Shown here piece by piece: positions 51,101 to 56,537 of a DNA stretch of 64,000 nucleotides. The stretch spans positions 1 through 64,000 of the forward strand of contig JAVTVY010017462.1 of NCBI GenBank assembly GCA_036873755.1, read 5' to 3'. How positions within the stretch are numbered: the stretch's first letter is position 1; each line of letters begins with the position of its first letter. The stretch comes from Hanleya hanleyi. Its lineage: Eukaryota; Mollusca; Polyplacophora; Lepidopleurida; Hanleyidae. The position numbers were made by a program, and so were the translations under genes. The notes under the pieces are model-generated. The model was not told where the DNA came from and did not search any database. It saw only the letters and a list, made by a program, of their open reading frames with translations.

Positions 51101-52397
51101 GCTTTCAACAGTATTTAAATTATATCGCGACGAAACAACAAGACACCACCCAGCCATGTTGTGGTCCTGTTCCTTCAAAGAACCAAATCTTTGATGCAAC
51201 ATGGAACCGGACACCCGCCATGCACCCTATAAAACATGGAGGACAGCCCACAGGCAGGACGCATTGAAGCAACAGTAACCTGTGGGTGACTAGTCCCGGC
51301 TAAACGAGAAATTCACGTCCCACAGATAAGGTGCGCAGTTGTACTAACATGTGTGACTGAAGTCCCTGGTAAATGAGATATTCAACTCCCACAGATAAGG
51401 TAGACAGCTATACTAACCTGTGTGACTGAAGTCCCGGCTAAACGAGAGATTCACCTCCCACAGATAAGGTGGACAGCTATACTAACCTGTGTGACTGAAG
51501 TCCCGGCTAAACGAGAGATTCACCTCCCACAGATAAGGTGGACAGCTATACTAACCTGTGTGACTGAAGTCCAGGCTAAACGAGAGATTTACCTCCCACA
51601 GATAAGGTGGTCAGCAATAATAACCTTTGTGACTGAAGTCCCACTAAACGACAGATTCACCTCCGACAGATAAGGTGTGCAGCTGTACTAATGTGTAACA
51701 GAAGTCTCGGCTAAAGGAGAGATTCACTTCTCAAAGATAAGTTGAAATGCTATACTAACCTGTGTGACTGAAATCCCAGCTAAATGAGGGATTCACATCC
51801 CACAGATAAGGTGTGCAGCTGTACTAACATGTGTGACTGAAGTCCCGGCTAAAGGAGAGATTCACCTCCCACAGATAAGGTGGACAGCTGTACTAACATG
51901 TGTGACTGAAGTCCCGGCTAAAGGAGAGATTCACCTCCCACAGATAAGGTGGACAGCTGTACTACAGGGGCCGCGGAACCGGGGGGGGGGTAGGGGGCTA
52001 CAGCCCCCACTTTTGAGACTGCAATGTTATAAGTCCTATCTTAGATAGCACCAGTCCAGCATTTAACATGGCCGATATAGAGTTCAGCCCCCCCACTTTC
52101 AAATGTGCTCCGAGGCGCCTGTACTAACATGTGTGACTGAAGTCCCGGCTAAAGGGGAAATTCACAGACCACAGATAAGGTGGTCAGCAATAATAACCTG
52201 TGTGACTAAGTCCTGGCTAAATGAGAGATTCACCTCCCACAGTTAAGGTGGTCAGCTATACTAACCTGTGTGAAGGAAGTCTCGGCTAAAGGAGAGATTC
52301 ACCTCTCACAGAAAAGGTGGAATGCTGTACTAACCTTTGTGACTGAAGTCCCGGCTAAACGAGAGATTCACCTCCCACAGGGATGGCGAGTAACTAG
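8937..52397 (-). CDS. AGBL2: Cytosolic carboxypeptidase 2-like gene (26 exons placed, 5' end missing)
   Basis: An M14 zinc carboxypeptidase of the CCP family, which removes glutamates from tubulin side chains or C-termini; CCP2/CCP3 members act in the cytosol, often at cilia. The conserved N-terminal CCP domain runs over exons 52.4-37.0 kb ([32 protein letters not shown]). The catalytic domain follows: zinc ligands in RVHPGES (His, Glu) and LHGHSRKQN (His), substrate-binding [11 protein letters not shown] and GRDLNRNY, catalytic Glu in SFTMEATFCGS. After it come the acidic [14 protein letters not shown] segment, typical of CCP2/3, and a Lys/Arg-rich tail. All exon phases match, giving about 919 codons ending in TAG. 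The start codon was not found. Two introns hold arrays copied from an exon edge. Nothing indicates a pseudogene. Confidence 0.93.
9116..9756 (-). other. Intron of AGBL2-like gene
   Basis: AT-rich intron; no repeat or coding sequence recognised. Confidence 0.6.
9757..9857 (-). CDS. AGBL2: AGBL2-like exon 25
   Basis: Bounded by acceptor GGGGTACAG and donor GTATCA. It encodes the basic stretch [19 protein letters not shown]. 101 bp, phase 2 in and phase 1 out, matching both neighbours. Confidence 0.72.
9858..10201 (-). other. Intron of AGBL2-like gene
   Basis: Short intron with nothing recognised. Confidence 0.6.
10202..10238 (-). CDS. AGBL2: AGBL2-like exon 24 (37-bp microexon)
   Basis: Acceptor GATTATCTTCAG and donor CAG-GTGGAC frame 37 bp coding [11 protein letters not shown]. 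It was found because the flanking exons needed a piece with phase 1 in and phase 2 out, which this supplies exactly. Support is otherwise only splice-site quality. Confidence 0.5.
10239..11862 (-). other. Intron of AGBL2-like gene
   Basis: A plus-strand ORF (10,288-10,587) is bounded by acceptor-like and donor-like sequences but has no recognisable product, so it is not called as a gene. Nothing else is seen. Confidence 0.5.
11863..11958 (-). CDS. AGBL2: AGBL2-like exon 23
   Basis: 96 bp, phase 1 in and out, reading [19 protein letters not shown] ... RTLQYP. The donor is CCCAG-GTAATT; the acceptor CTGCCAG is weak in pyrimidines. It joins the exon at 15,457-15,484 in phase. Confidence 0.6.
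11959..15456 (-). other. Intron of AGBL2-like gene
   Basis: 3.5-kb AT-rich intron holding the foldback element at 12,135-12,502. No exon recognised. Confidence 0.55.
12135..12502. repeat. Foldback (MITE-like) element
   Basis: Ends CCCAGGACAATACTGTCT and the complement of CCCTGGACAATGCTGTCT form long inverted arms. These continue through CTATGTTTATAACATGGAGCG on the left and its complement on the right. About 370 bp in all. No clear target duplication. Confidence 0.75.
15457..15484 (-). CDS. AGBL2: AGBL2-like exon 22 (28-bp microexon)
   Basis: Acceptor CATACTTACAG and donor TCAG-GTGAGA enclose 28 bp coding NGMILGPES. Phase 0 in and 1 out, matching neighbours on both sides. Splice sites are strong for so short an exon. 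Confidence 0.62.
15485..16116 (-). other. Intron of AGBL2-like gene
   Basis: Contains a short direct repeat of CTCCCTTGATGTGATTTGAG (about 15,697-15,750) and a CA-rich microsatellite at about 16,071-16,101. Nothing else seen. Confidence 0.55.
16117..16233 (-). CDS. AGBL2: AGBL2-like exon 21
   Basis: Strong acceptor ATGTCCACCTTCAG and consensus donor GTAAGT. 117 bp, open in phase 0, reading [20 protein letters not shown] then [13 protein letters not shown]. Basic and Cys-containing; no known domain. Confidence 0.72.
16234..18646 (-). other. Intron of AGBL2-like gene
   Basis: AT-rich. Holds TCCAG-type short repeats (about 16,857-16,874 and 17,526-17,550) and a TA microsatellite (18,235-18,251). 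No exon recognised. Confidence 0.55.
18647..18712 (-). CDS. AGBL2: AGBL2-like exon 20
   Basis: 66 bp, phase 0 to 0, reading [20 protein letters not shown]. Acceptor GATCAATAG, donor GAG-AAG-GTAGGC. Ser/Lys-rich tail sequence with no domain. Confidence 0.68.
18918..20149 (+). mobile_element. Tandem-core repeat element ending in GACG microsatellite and hairpin
   Basis: About five copies of a 160-bp unit (each with GGCCATAACTCTTGAAAATA) run from about 19,262 to 20,040. They are followed by a GGACGGACAGAC microsatellite (20,060-20,104) and a terminal palindrome TATGCCCCCCCTCTAGTT... (20,118-20,149). The left end at 18,918 begins TATGCCCCCCTT, like the right end. The layout recalls non-autonomous Helitron-related 'pearl' elements of bivalves; that assignment is inference. 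Confidence 0.55.
20317..20424 (-). CDS. AGBL2: AGBL2-like exon 19
   Basis: [20 protein letters not shown] then [16 protein letters not shown]: the basic region that follows the GSDSS segment in CCP2. Acceptor TTTTCTTCAG. Donor GATCAT-GTAAAT leads in phase 0 to exon 20. If the donor is not used, the frame ends five codons later at TAA (20,299-20,301), giving a shorter protein. Confidence 0.8.
21491..21565 (-). CDS. Possible cassette exon of AGBL2-like gene
   Basis: 75 bp open in phase 0 to 0, reading [20 protein letters not shown]. The donor is CACAG-GTGTGA; the acceptor TATAGCGAG is weak. It would sit between the GSDSS exon and the Lys-rich exon, but these join well without it, so it is optional at best. 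Confidence 0.3.
22790..23820 (+). repeat. Tandem-core repeat element with CCAG tail and hairpin
   Basis: Five to six copies of a unit of about 155 bp, marked by CCATGGAAACCACAAAAA and AATTTCAATAGGCTTGTG, followed by CCAGCCAGCCAG (23,716-23,768). A palindrome, CCATCCGGCATACATGCCGATGG, ends it near 23,813. Same architecture as the element at 18,918-20,149, with a different core. Confidence 0.65.
24446..24512 (-). CDS. AGBL2: AGBL2-like exon 18
   Basis: 67 bp reading [20 protein letters not shown]; the SDSS...SDGLP(I/V)HL string is characteristic of CCP2. Phase 2 in, phase 0 out. Donor CACAG-GTATTT, acceptor GTTATAG. Confidence 0.85.
25094..25221 (-). CDS. AGBL2: AGBL2-like exon 17
   Basis: [20 protein letters not shown] then [20 protein letters not shown]. 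Follows the end of the peptidase domain (DYCDPDTTK). Acceptor GTTTCAG; donor CCAC-GTACGT. Phase 0 in, phase 2 out. Confidence 0.85.
25548..26925. repeat. 29-bp tandem satellite
   Basis: About 47 copies of GACAATATTCATAGATGATG-ATGAATA(A/C)A, each with an ATTCAT...ATGAAT inverted core. Two variants (AAAG and ACAG) alternate in blocks. From about 26,325 to 26,790 the copies carry many small insertions and deletions, unlike the clean copies on both sides. Confidence 0.97.
30040..30320 (+). promoter_or_regulatory. Possible promoter within intron (TCTCGCGAGA motif)
   Basis: TCTCGCGAGA, a palindromic core-promoter element known from animal genes, lies at about 30,120. Downstream is a GC-rich stretch and a consensus donor ACG-GTAAGT (about 30,318), which would fit a non-coding first exon on the plus strand. 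No coding exon for it was found. Confidence 0.3.
31095..31262 (-). other. Short ORF with ATGGCGG start context in intron
   Basis: Minus-strand AAAATGGCGGGAATGGCGG (about 31,228-31,246) opens a frame [20 protein letters not shown] of about 46 codons. ATGGCGG at a start is a common metazoan 5'-end context. No homology is recognised and no downstream exon was found. Confidence 0.25.
32633..32758 (-). CDS. AGBL2: AGBL2-like exon 16
   Basis: [20 protein letters not shown] then [18 protein letters not shown]: the end of the M14 domain just after the catalytic Glu. 126 bp, phase 0 to 0; acceptor CCATTATAG, donor AAAG-GTGAGA. Confidence 0.93.
33048..33149 (-). CDS. AGBL2: AGBL2-like exon 15 (catalytic Glu)
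   Basis: [20 protein letters not shown] then [13 protein letters not shown]. The final Glu is the general base of the M14 family. 102 bp, phase 0 to 0; acceptor GTATTTTCAG, donor GGAG-GTCAGA. Confidence 0.94.
33150..33477 (-). other. Intron of AGBL2-like gene
   Basis: Short intron with nothing recognised. Confidence 0.6.
33478..33637 (-). CDS. AGBL2: AGBL2-like exon 14 (third zinc ligand)
   Basis: [20 protein letters not shown] then [23 protein letters not shown] carries the third zinc-binding His. 160 bp; acceptor TGATTTCAG directly beside the 22-bp array; donor GACAAG-GTACAT. Phase 2 in, 0 out. Confidence 0.95.
33657..34450. repeat. 22-bp minisatellite filling intron 13
   Basis: About 33 units of CTGTATTGTCCCAGGGAGTTGT (minus sense), some diverged, covering nearly the whole 863-bp intron. 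The first unit begins some 20 nt from the acceptor of exon 14 and the last ends about 50 nt from the donor of exon 13. Each unit holds TGTCCCAG-G, similar to a 3' splice site. All three minus frames are largely stop-free, giving long spurious ORFs. Confidence 0.95.
34501..34670 (-). CDS. AGBL2: AGBL2-like exon 13 (substrate-binding motifs)
   Basis: [20 protein letters not shown] and [18 protein letters not shown], the signature region of CCPs with the Asn-Arg pair that binds substrate, then [12 protein letters not shown]. 170 bp; acceptor GGTTTTACAG, donor GGAG-GTATGT. Phase 0 in, 2 out. Confidence 0.96.
34671..35089 (-). other. Intron with tRNA-like SINE fragment
   Basis: On the minus strand at 34,746-34,777 the sequence CTCAGTGGCTGAGTGGTATA matches an RNA polymerase III A box in a tRNA-Ser-like setting. 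No B box follows, so it is a fragment. Nothing else seen. Confidence 0.4.
35090..35200 (-). CDS. AGBL2: AGBL2-like exon 12 (first two zinc ligands)
   Basis: [20 protein letters not shown] then [21 protein letters not shown] supplies the His and Glu zinc ligands. 111 bp, phase 0 to 0; acceptor TTACGATAG, donor CTAAG-GTCAAG. Confidence 0.96.
35201..35756 (-). other. Intron of AGBL2-like gene
   Basis: No exon or RNA gene recognised. Contains an A-run and G-run at about 35,382-35,405. Confidence 0.6.
35757..35894 (-). CDS. AGBL2: AGBL2-like exon 11
   Basis: [20 protein letters not shown] then [19 protein letters not shown]. 138 bp, phase 0 to 0; acceptor TATTACAG, donor AAAG-GTAATG. An internal GTCTAT is not used, since the family sequence AGN-VY-LTIT continues through it. 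Confidence 0.94.
36170..37006 (-). repeat. 37-bp minisatellite made of exon 10's end plus its splice donor
   Basis: About 21 units run next to exon 10; the true junction at 37,007 would be the next copy. Each unit (minus sense) is GTGAGATATTCACACATAC-ACATACTCTGATCTCCAG: about 17 nt of intron start and 20 nt equal to the last bases of exon 10. Most units keep CAG-GTGAG intact. It is broken once by an inserted repeat at 36,637-36,708. Confidence 0.95.
36637..36708 (+). mobile_element. TTTAACGTCG repeat fragment inserted in the 37-bp array
   Basis: A GA-rich run, then GGGTTTAACGTCGCATTCAG and AGCTATATAGCGACG. The same family recurs at about 51,079-51,275 and 58,337-58,395. The flanking array sequence ATCTCACCTGGAGA appears on both sides. 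Confidence 0.7.
37007..37127 (-). CDS. AGBL2: AGBL2-like exon 10
   Basis: [20 protein letters not shown] then [19 protein letters not shown]. The [12 protein letters not shown] end matches the CCP family, which fixes the donor at 37,006 among many identical-looking donors. 121 bp, phase 2 in and 0 out; acceptor TTGGTTCCAG. Confidence 0.95.
37128..37657 (-). other. Intron of AGBL2-like gene
   Basis: Nothing recognised. Confidence 0.6.
37658..37779 (-). CDS. AGBL2: AGBL2-like exon 9
   Basis: [20 protein letters not shown] then [16 protein letters not shown], part of the CCP N-terminal domain. 122 bp, phase 0 in, 2 out; acceptor TGTTTGTAG, donor AAAAC-GTATGT. Confidence 0.94.
37780..38922 (-). 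other. Intron with palindromic repeat
   Basis: Contains a foldback element (38,466-38,618) and otherwise AT-rich sequence. The plus ORFs here have no recognisable product. Confidence 0.55.
38466..38618. repeat. Near-perfect palindromic foldback
   Basis: Arms of about 70 bp (TGTTTTCATAGG-GTGC...GTGTGGAAAAGTTTAT and its complement) around a short loop GTGCGAACTTCGCCC. MITE-like. No clear flanking duplication. Confidence 0.8.
38923..39055 (-). CDS. AGBL2: AGBL2-like exon 8
   Basis: [20 protein letters not shown] then [20 protein letters not shown]: the most conserved stretch of the CCP N-domain ([10 protein letters not shown]). 133 bp; acceptor GTGTTTCAG, donor GAAG-GTATCT. Phase 2 in, 0 out. 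Confidence 0.95.
39056..39454 (-). other. Intron of AGBL2-like gene
   Basis: Nothing recognised. Confidence 0.6.
39455..39588 (-). CDS. AGBL2: AGBL2-like exon 7
   Basis: [20 protein letters not shown] then [17 protein letters not shown]. FESRFESxNL is a CCP hallmark. 134 bp; acceptor TATTCCTCAG, donor AAAC-GTAAGA. Phase 0 in, 2 out. Confidence 0.95.
39589..40460 (-). other. Intron of AGBL2-like gene
   Basis: Contains an imperfect inverted repeat around 39,850-39,960 (GAGTGATCACTCT motifs on both sides). No exon seen. Confidence 0.5.
40461..40543 (-). CDS. AGBL2: AGBL2-like exon 6
   Basis: [20 protein letters not shown] then YETKGTF. 83 bp, phase 1 in, 0 out; acceptor TGTCACCGCAG, donor TTTC-GTAAGA. 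Confidence 0.9.
40544..40878 (-). other. Intron of AGBL2-like gene
   Basis: Nothing recognised. Confidence 0.6.
40879..40961 (-). CDS. AGBL2: AGBL2-like exon 5
   Basis: [20 protein letters not shown] then PEKFYQP, matching the family pattern (WxPPxPExFYQPTG). 83 bp, phase 2 in, 1 out; donor CCAA-GTAAGT. Confidence 0.92.
40962..41906 (-). other. Intron of AGBL2-like gene
   Basis: AT-rich; nothing recognised. Confidence 0.6.
41907..41980 (-). CDS. AGBL2: AGBL2-like exon 4
   Basis: [20 protein letters not shown] then [15 protein letters not shown] is strongly conserved in CCP2. Acceptor TTTTTGTCACAG. The donor GATG-GTCTGT was chosen over the nearby TCT-GTACAA because only it keeps phase with exon 5. 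Confidence 0.92.
42090..42655 (+). repeat. Tandem-core repeat with GGACGGACGGAC tail
   Basis: Four to five diverged units of about 115-120 bp marked by ATAGGTCAAGGTCA and TGAGTGAAC-TGACCT, then GGACGGACGGACGGACGAAC. Same architecture as 45,110-45,780. Confidence 0.7.
42713..42803. repeat. Hairpin element
   Basis: Arms GCAAGGTAAGCACTCTGAAG and its complement enclose a loop of about 25-30 nt. The arms extend to GACAAGCAAT / ATTGCTTGTC. Confidence 0.75.
43297..43364 (-). CDS. AGBL2: AGBL2-like exon 3
   Basis: [20 protein letters not shown] then [17 protein letters not shown] sequence is typical of CCP2. 68 bp, phase 1 in, 0 out; acceptor TCTATTGTAG, donor TTTG-GTATGT. Confidence 0.93.
45110..45780 (+). 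repeat. Tandem-core repeat with GACGGAC tail
   Basis: About six units of 110-120 bp containing TTGACCTTGAAAAATA and AGGTCAAGGTCAGT, then AGACAGACGGACAGACAGAC (about 45,752-45,771). Confidence 0.7.
47380..47754. repeat. Foldback element with arms of about 115 bp
   Basis: Left arm AATGGGTCAGTTGCACAGTA...CACTTTCCCCCATCTTTTAA pairs with the right arm ending TGTGCAACTGAGCCATT. GTTCACGGACCA and CTTCAGCTGATCAGCTA occur in both. MITE-like. Confidence 0.85.
47913..48059 (-). CDS. AGBL2: AGBL2-like exon 2
   Basis: [20 protein letters not shown] then a strongly acidic run ([20 protein letters not shown]). 147 bp, phase 1 to 1; acceptor ATCGGTTTCAG, donor GCTG-GTATGT. It joins exon 3 in phase. Confidence 0.85.
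51079..51275 (+). mobile_element. TTTAACGTCG-type dispersed repeat inserted in array
   Basis: Starts near AAGTGAGTTAAGTTTAACG and includes CGCTTTCAACAGTATTTAAA, ATATCGCGACGAAACAAC and AACCGGACACCCGCCATGC. Related to 36,637-36,708 and 58,337-58,395. Exact ends are unclear. Confidence 0.6.
51965..52121. mobile_element. 157-bp MITE-like insert with TIRs and TACTA duplication
   Basis: Ends CAGGGGCCGCGGAAC and the complement CAGGCGCCTCGGAGC are similar inverted termini. TACTA flanks both sides (51,960-51,964 and 52,122-52,126). The interior has G-run and C-run blocks. Confidence 0.6.
52335..52397 (-). CDS. AGBL2: AGBL2-like exon 1 as placed here (probably not the true first exon)
   Basis: [20 protein letters not shown], phase 1 to 1, joining exon 2 in phase. 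Donor CAAAG-GTTAGT; acceptor GAAGAATTACAG is poor in pyrimidines. No in-frame ATG, so earlier exons must exist. The evidence is phase fit and the open frame; I do not recognise this peptide from other CCPs. Confidence 0.5.
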
Positions 52398-54085
52398 CTG
52401 TAATTCTTCTCTCAGCCATCCATAAAGTAATACATGAAAGTCTTCACATTCAGAGTATTAATGAGCATAACTAGATGCATAAGTTAGTTCTGTATGTCCT
52501 TTCCTTACAATGATCATGGCTCAGACTGCACATGTATGTCTAACAGTCTGACAGTTTGGACTAAGTTAATCACTGGCTAAGCAACAATCCAATTTCTGCT
52601 AAGCTGCTTTGATCACATTGTGCCAAACAACACTGCATACATTTAACAGTGTTTGACAGGTTTTTATACAGGGGCTCCAGAAGGTCACTATAGAATCCAT
52701 GTACTGGTTCCAAACAAATTACATATTCCACATTTACCAGTTTATCATTATCTTCCAGCAAAAAAGGCGAATTACTTAGCAGTTATATAACAACATGTAA
52801 AACCATTCTCAATGATGTTTAAAATGATATGCATATGAAGAAAATGCCACAATAAGTTTCTGCTATCGGTAGAGGGACAAGTACTCATTTATGCACCCCT
52901 CCTACACAGGTATTACTGGTATATTACAGAGGTATTCCTAGTCCAACCAGAATATGGTGAGGCACTACACCTTTAAATAGTTCCTTTGAAGTTTTTTTAT
53001 TGCCAGACTCTAAAACTACACCAAAATTGCTTGAGCTTGGATAACGAGGTCTCAACCATATAAAGAGAATTTACCTGCTCTTTTAACAGTGGAGCTCTCA
53101 GTATCAGGATTAGTAAGGTATTGATGGATGCATTATGCCCAGATAACTGAATAAGGTAGTCAGGTACTACATGTAATAGCATTATTGAAGTCCACTCATG
53201 GATAATGAGATTATGGGATGTTAATCATGGTACATGTACCTTAAGGCAATTATACTCTATGTATTAGAAAATAATTTACTCTCCTAGTTGAAAAGAATAA
53301 ATCAATGATGGTAGAGTTCACCCAATCTACATAAATAATTCAGGTAACATAATGATCAAGTGTAGTGTCCTGGAGCCTATTGGATTTACACGGTAACTGT
53401 CATACATTAATATGCAGGGGCAGTGAATATAAATGGAAATTGTTGCGACCATATGAGGGAGGACACTGACCAAATGGGGGAGGGGGGAGTGATTGACTGC
53501 AGAGGAAATTTGCAAACTGTTTTTTTTAATTTTATTTTATGATAGAATACACATTCATCTGATGGAATTTGATAAGATTCTTGTAGACTACAAGAGCCTT
53601 CTCTGCTTTTGCATTTTTTTGTTTAATTTTCACATTCTTCTGGTGGTTTTTTTGCTTTTTTTCTCATTTTATTTTAACATAAAAGTGGTATGGTCATAGA
53701 TGTACCACTTCTATGCCCTTGATATGTGAAGTTACATCAATCTCTTGTTTGTGTATATTGATTTAAGTTGCTACCACTCCAGATTGATGTTAAGAATGGA
53801 CTGACACAGCTACACATACCTCTTCATTAATCATCATTGATCAATGCATCTCCTCACAAAAAGCACAGCATATATATGCTGCAAAGCAGCGAGGGTTGTA
53901 TTCATACTGTGATTATGCTGTGTTTTAGCAGGTGCTGCAATCATGCTGGGCAATCCATGAAAATGTCAGTGTTTGAAGTAATTCTACCTACACAAAATAT
54001 CTAGCAAGGTTTAGGTAGGCCCCAAAGTTCCTGTATAGTACCTCAGCCTGTATAACAACATACCTGTATAATACCTCAGTCTGTT
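52398..54085. other. Presumed 5' intron or flank of AGBL2-like gene
   Basis: No secure exon. A minus stretch ending AAAAGAGCAG-GTAAAT (about 53,074) would join the next exon in phase but lacks a convincing acceptor. Confidence 0.45.
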
Positions 54086-55713
54086 CCTACGAAGTAGGCT
54101 ACAGATCGCAAATTGTCCGGTAATGAGTGAGTGAGTCAGTCCATCCGAATCCTTTCGTCGGCAAAATAAGGAGAACCGGTGACATTAGAACCTTGATTTT
54201 TGGCATGAACGTGCATTAGGGCATTGTTACCAGCAAGTTCTGAGTTGACCGAATTCTGATTAAAATTTGATTTATAATTATTGTTTTTATTATTTATTTA
54301 TTTATCGGGAACCCTTGGCTGTATGTTTCACTGTATATATAACACAGTGGTGGGATATGCCATCCGTAATTGTTTTTATGAAATAGGAAATGCTAATTTT
54401 CCATCATTTGTTAGTGCATTTATCTACACCGCTATGCCAGCCTCAATACACACAATTCAGTATATTGTTATAGATGTATGTAAACTGTGGCCTTTAACGT
54501 GTATCCTATTTCACATCCAAACATTTCATCACTGACCACATCAGGCTTCAAATTCAGGTCAAATTACTGTAACCCAATGATGGTGAAATATCCTACATCA
54601 ACCAATTAAGTCAGCCTGGTGCAATAACCCAGCAGAAGAAAGAAAGATGTGGTATCATCCTTCAGAATAGTCTGTGTGAGCGACAATGATAAAAGTTTAC
54701 TGAAGGTGAAACAAAGCCATGACGGCATGTTTAAAGGGTCTTCTTTTGGTAGAATTTAACTAGATAAAGTAACTTTGATCATGATGTGAAAATATGATAA
54801 CTTGAGTTTTTTTTGTACTTCTTGAATATTGACTATATATCACACTTGAATATAATTTAAACAAAAAATTACATGTGTAAACAAAATGTCTAAATTTTTC
54901 TTGTCATTTTAAATCTTGATCCATTTTGATTCCTTGATTAGGGGATACAGAATCACTGCCACGGAGTGTGTTGGTGTGTCACAGCAATGCAATTCCGATT
55001 CACACAACGAAGCCGAGGTGGTTTAACGTTTATCAGCTAGAAGAAAATCACCGATCAACTGCCATAGAATATAATGTGAAACAAGGAAACCGGAATAGTA
55101 CATTCATCAGATTGCCGATACCCAAAATGTGTTGTCTCATATATCTAGATAACAACGTCATGTAGAGACGCTATTTATTCGTCTTTGTACCGGTTATGCT
55201 CAGGAGAATGACATAGAATCATTATTATCTTGTGCATAGAAGGTGTTGGTCTTGAGTTGAATTACCGTAAACTACATAAATGCTACCTTTCTACTATAGT
55301 ACTATATATACAAATTTGTTGTATTGTTGGGAAAATAATGTGATTCAAAAGGTTGTTTTGATCCTGTACAAGGGCACTGAAAACCATTAAAGAGATGTAA
55401 ATGTATTTTCACACGTAAAGCTTGAAATCTACTGAACCTATATTATTCAATCTGTTTCCTTCAATTAAAAAATTGTAAAATTAAATCGGCGAGTGTTATT
55501 TATTTTGGAATGAAGGCGCATTAGGAGACTGTTACCAACAAGTTCTGAGCTGACCTACTTTTGATGAAAATTTCTGGTGATTTTTGACGAAAATCACTGG
55601 CAATTCTGACTTGGGCGGTGCCCATCTTAATATAGGCAGGATTTCAACTGGGGGTGGGGATTTCCAAGAGTTCAGTTCGCGTTCGAGTCCTAATGCCTAC
55701 TGTACTTCGTAGG
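54086..55713. repeat. 1.6-kb unit bounded by an 11-bp inverted repeat
   Basis: CCTACGAAGTA (54,086-54,096) and its complement (55,703-55,713). Inside, two diverged direct copies of GCATTAGG..TGTTACCA(G/A)CAAGTTCTGAG lie at about 54,213 and 55,519. A B-box-like GCGTTCGAGTCC is at about 55,678. Nature unknown; a non-autonomous transposon is possible. Confidence 0.4.
54900..55165 (+). other. Unassigned plus-strand ORF
   Basis: Follows an acceptor-like TTGATTAG and is open for 65 codons (AIPIHTTKPRWFNVYQLEEN ...). No domain recognised. Confidence 0.2.
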
Positions 55714-56148
55714 TCCTGTGACGTTTAGTCACACTGCCATGTAACAGTGCTGCTGCATTTAAATGTTCAAAATACAAAACAAAGGCCGCTTAAGCAACAG
55801 TATACCAATGATTACTTTTACTACCTATGCCTTATGTCTTGCGCTCTGTGATGCCAGCAATAAATAATATTTGTCATCACCGCCCTCGTTATTAACGCAC
55901 CCGCCTTCGCATTTGCAGAGGGTCGTGTATCGGACATCGGCACAGTTGCATTTGCACCTTCCCGTGCATGCCTTGAGTCAACCGCAGTGCATGAGAATGA
56001 CATATGTCATAGAAGTATCGCTGAGAGTGGTCCATAGCGGTTGCCATGTACTGGTGCAATCTTTGTGCCAGCTCCACTCACTGAAGTCAGGGATTTCCTG
56101 CTGGAGTGAAGCGACCCCAGTAGAAACTCGCTTGCAGCAGCGCTCGCT

Positions 56149-56510
56149 TCACATGCTGCAAAAACGCGGCTTGGGAGGTGGGATGTTTTCCAGCGATCTG
56201 GTTGCAGTAGTGAAGAGGTGATGCTTGGCCTCATTGACACCGGCTGCACCACATCCCTTGCTGTTCATTAGTACGATGAAGCGTTCTATAAGCTCCATAT
56301 GCACGGACTCGAGAGTGTCAGGATCATGCGTGAGAGCCACTAGTGTGTCGGTGGGATCCGATATGCTTGTACAGGCTGCCCAGGCGGTCTTTTTGCCACG
56401 GTGAAGTCGTCTTGCACCCCGTTAAGCTGTGAAAGATAGGTAGTGCCACGGACTTTGACGGACCAAGATCGGAACTGATGGTTTGGACTGGAATGCCACA
56501 ATACTTTTTC
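56149..56510 (-). pseudogene. Remnant of multicopy invertebrate ORF family, copy A
   Basis: Minus-strand pieces: a YCGIPVQTISSDLGPSKS region, LPIFHSLTGC, GRGKKTAW, then ERFIVLMNSKGCGAAGVNEA and SLENIPPPK. This order (FHxLTGCD, GKKTAW, ERFVVLLY, ENIPPT) is that of a family seen many times in mollusc and other invertebrate genomes; I know no function. At least one frameshift. Confidence 0.6.
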
Positions 56511-56537
56511 CTGAACCCCTAAAATCCCGAAGTATGA

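Larger units (their letters stand above)
48420..52334 (-). repeat. 69/72-bp minisatellite apparently built from exon 1's end plus its splice donor
   Basis: Close to 50 units. Copies near the exon (50.9-52.3 kb) are about 69 bp and those further away (48.5-50.9 kb) 72 bp and very uniform. Minus sense: CTGTGGGAGGTGAATCTCTC-GTTTAGCCGGGACTTCAGTC-ACACAG, then GTTAGTATAGCTG. The first 46 nt match the end of the exon at 52,335-52,397, followed by its donor. Two foreign inserts interrupt it. Confidence 0.93.

Noticed and set aside
51422..52048. Plus-strand repeat ORFs ([17 protein letters not shown])
   Set aside because: The 69-bp units keep frame, giving a false repeat protein on the strand opposite the gene.
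53060..53110. Possible upstream exon of the carboxypeptidase ending KRA before GTAAAT
   Set aside because: The phase fits, but no convincing acceptor is present and the peptide is not recognisable; kept only as a note.
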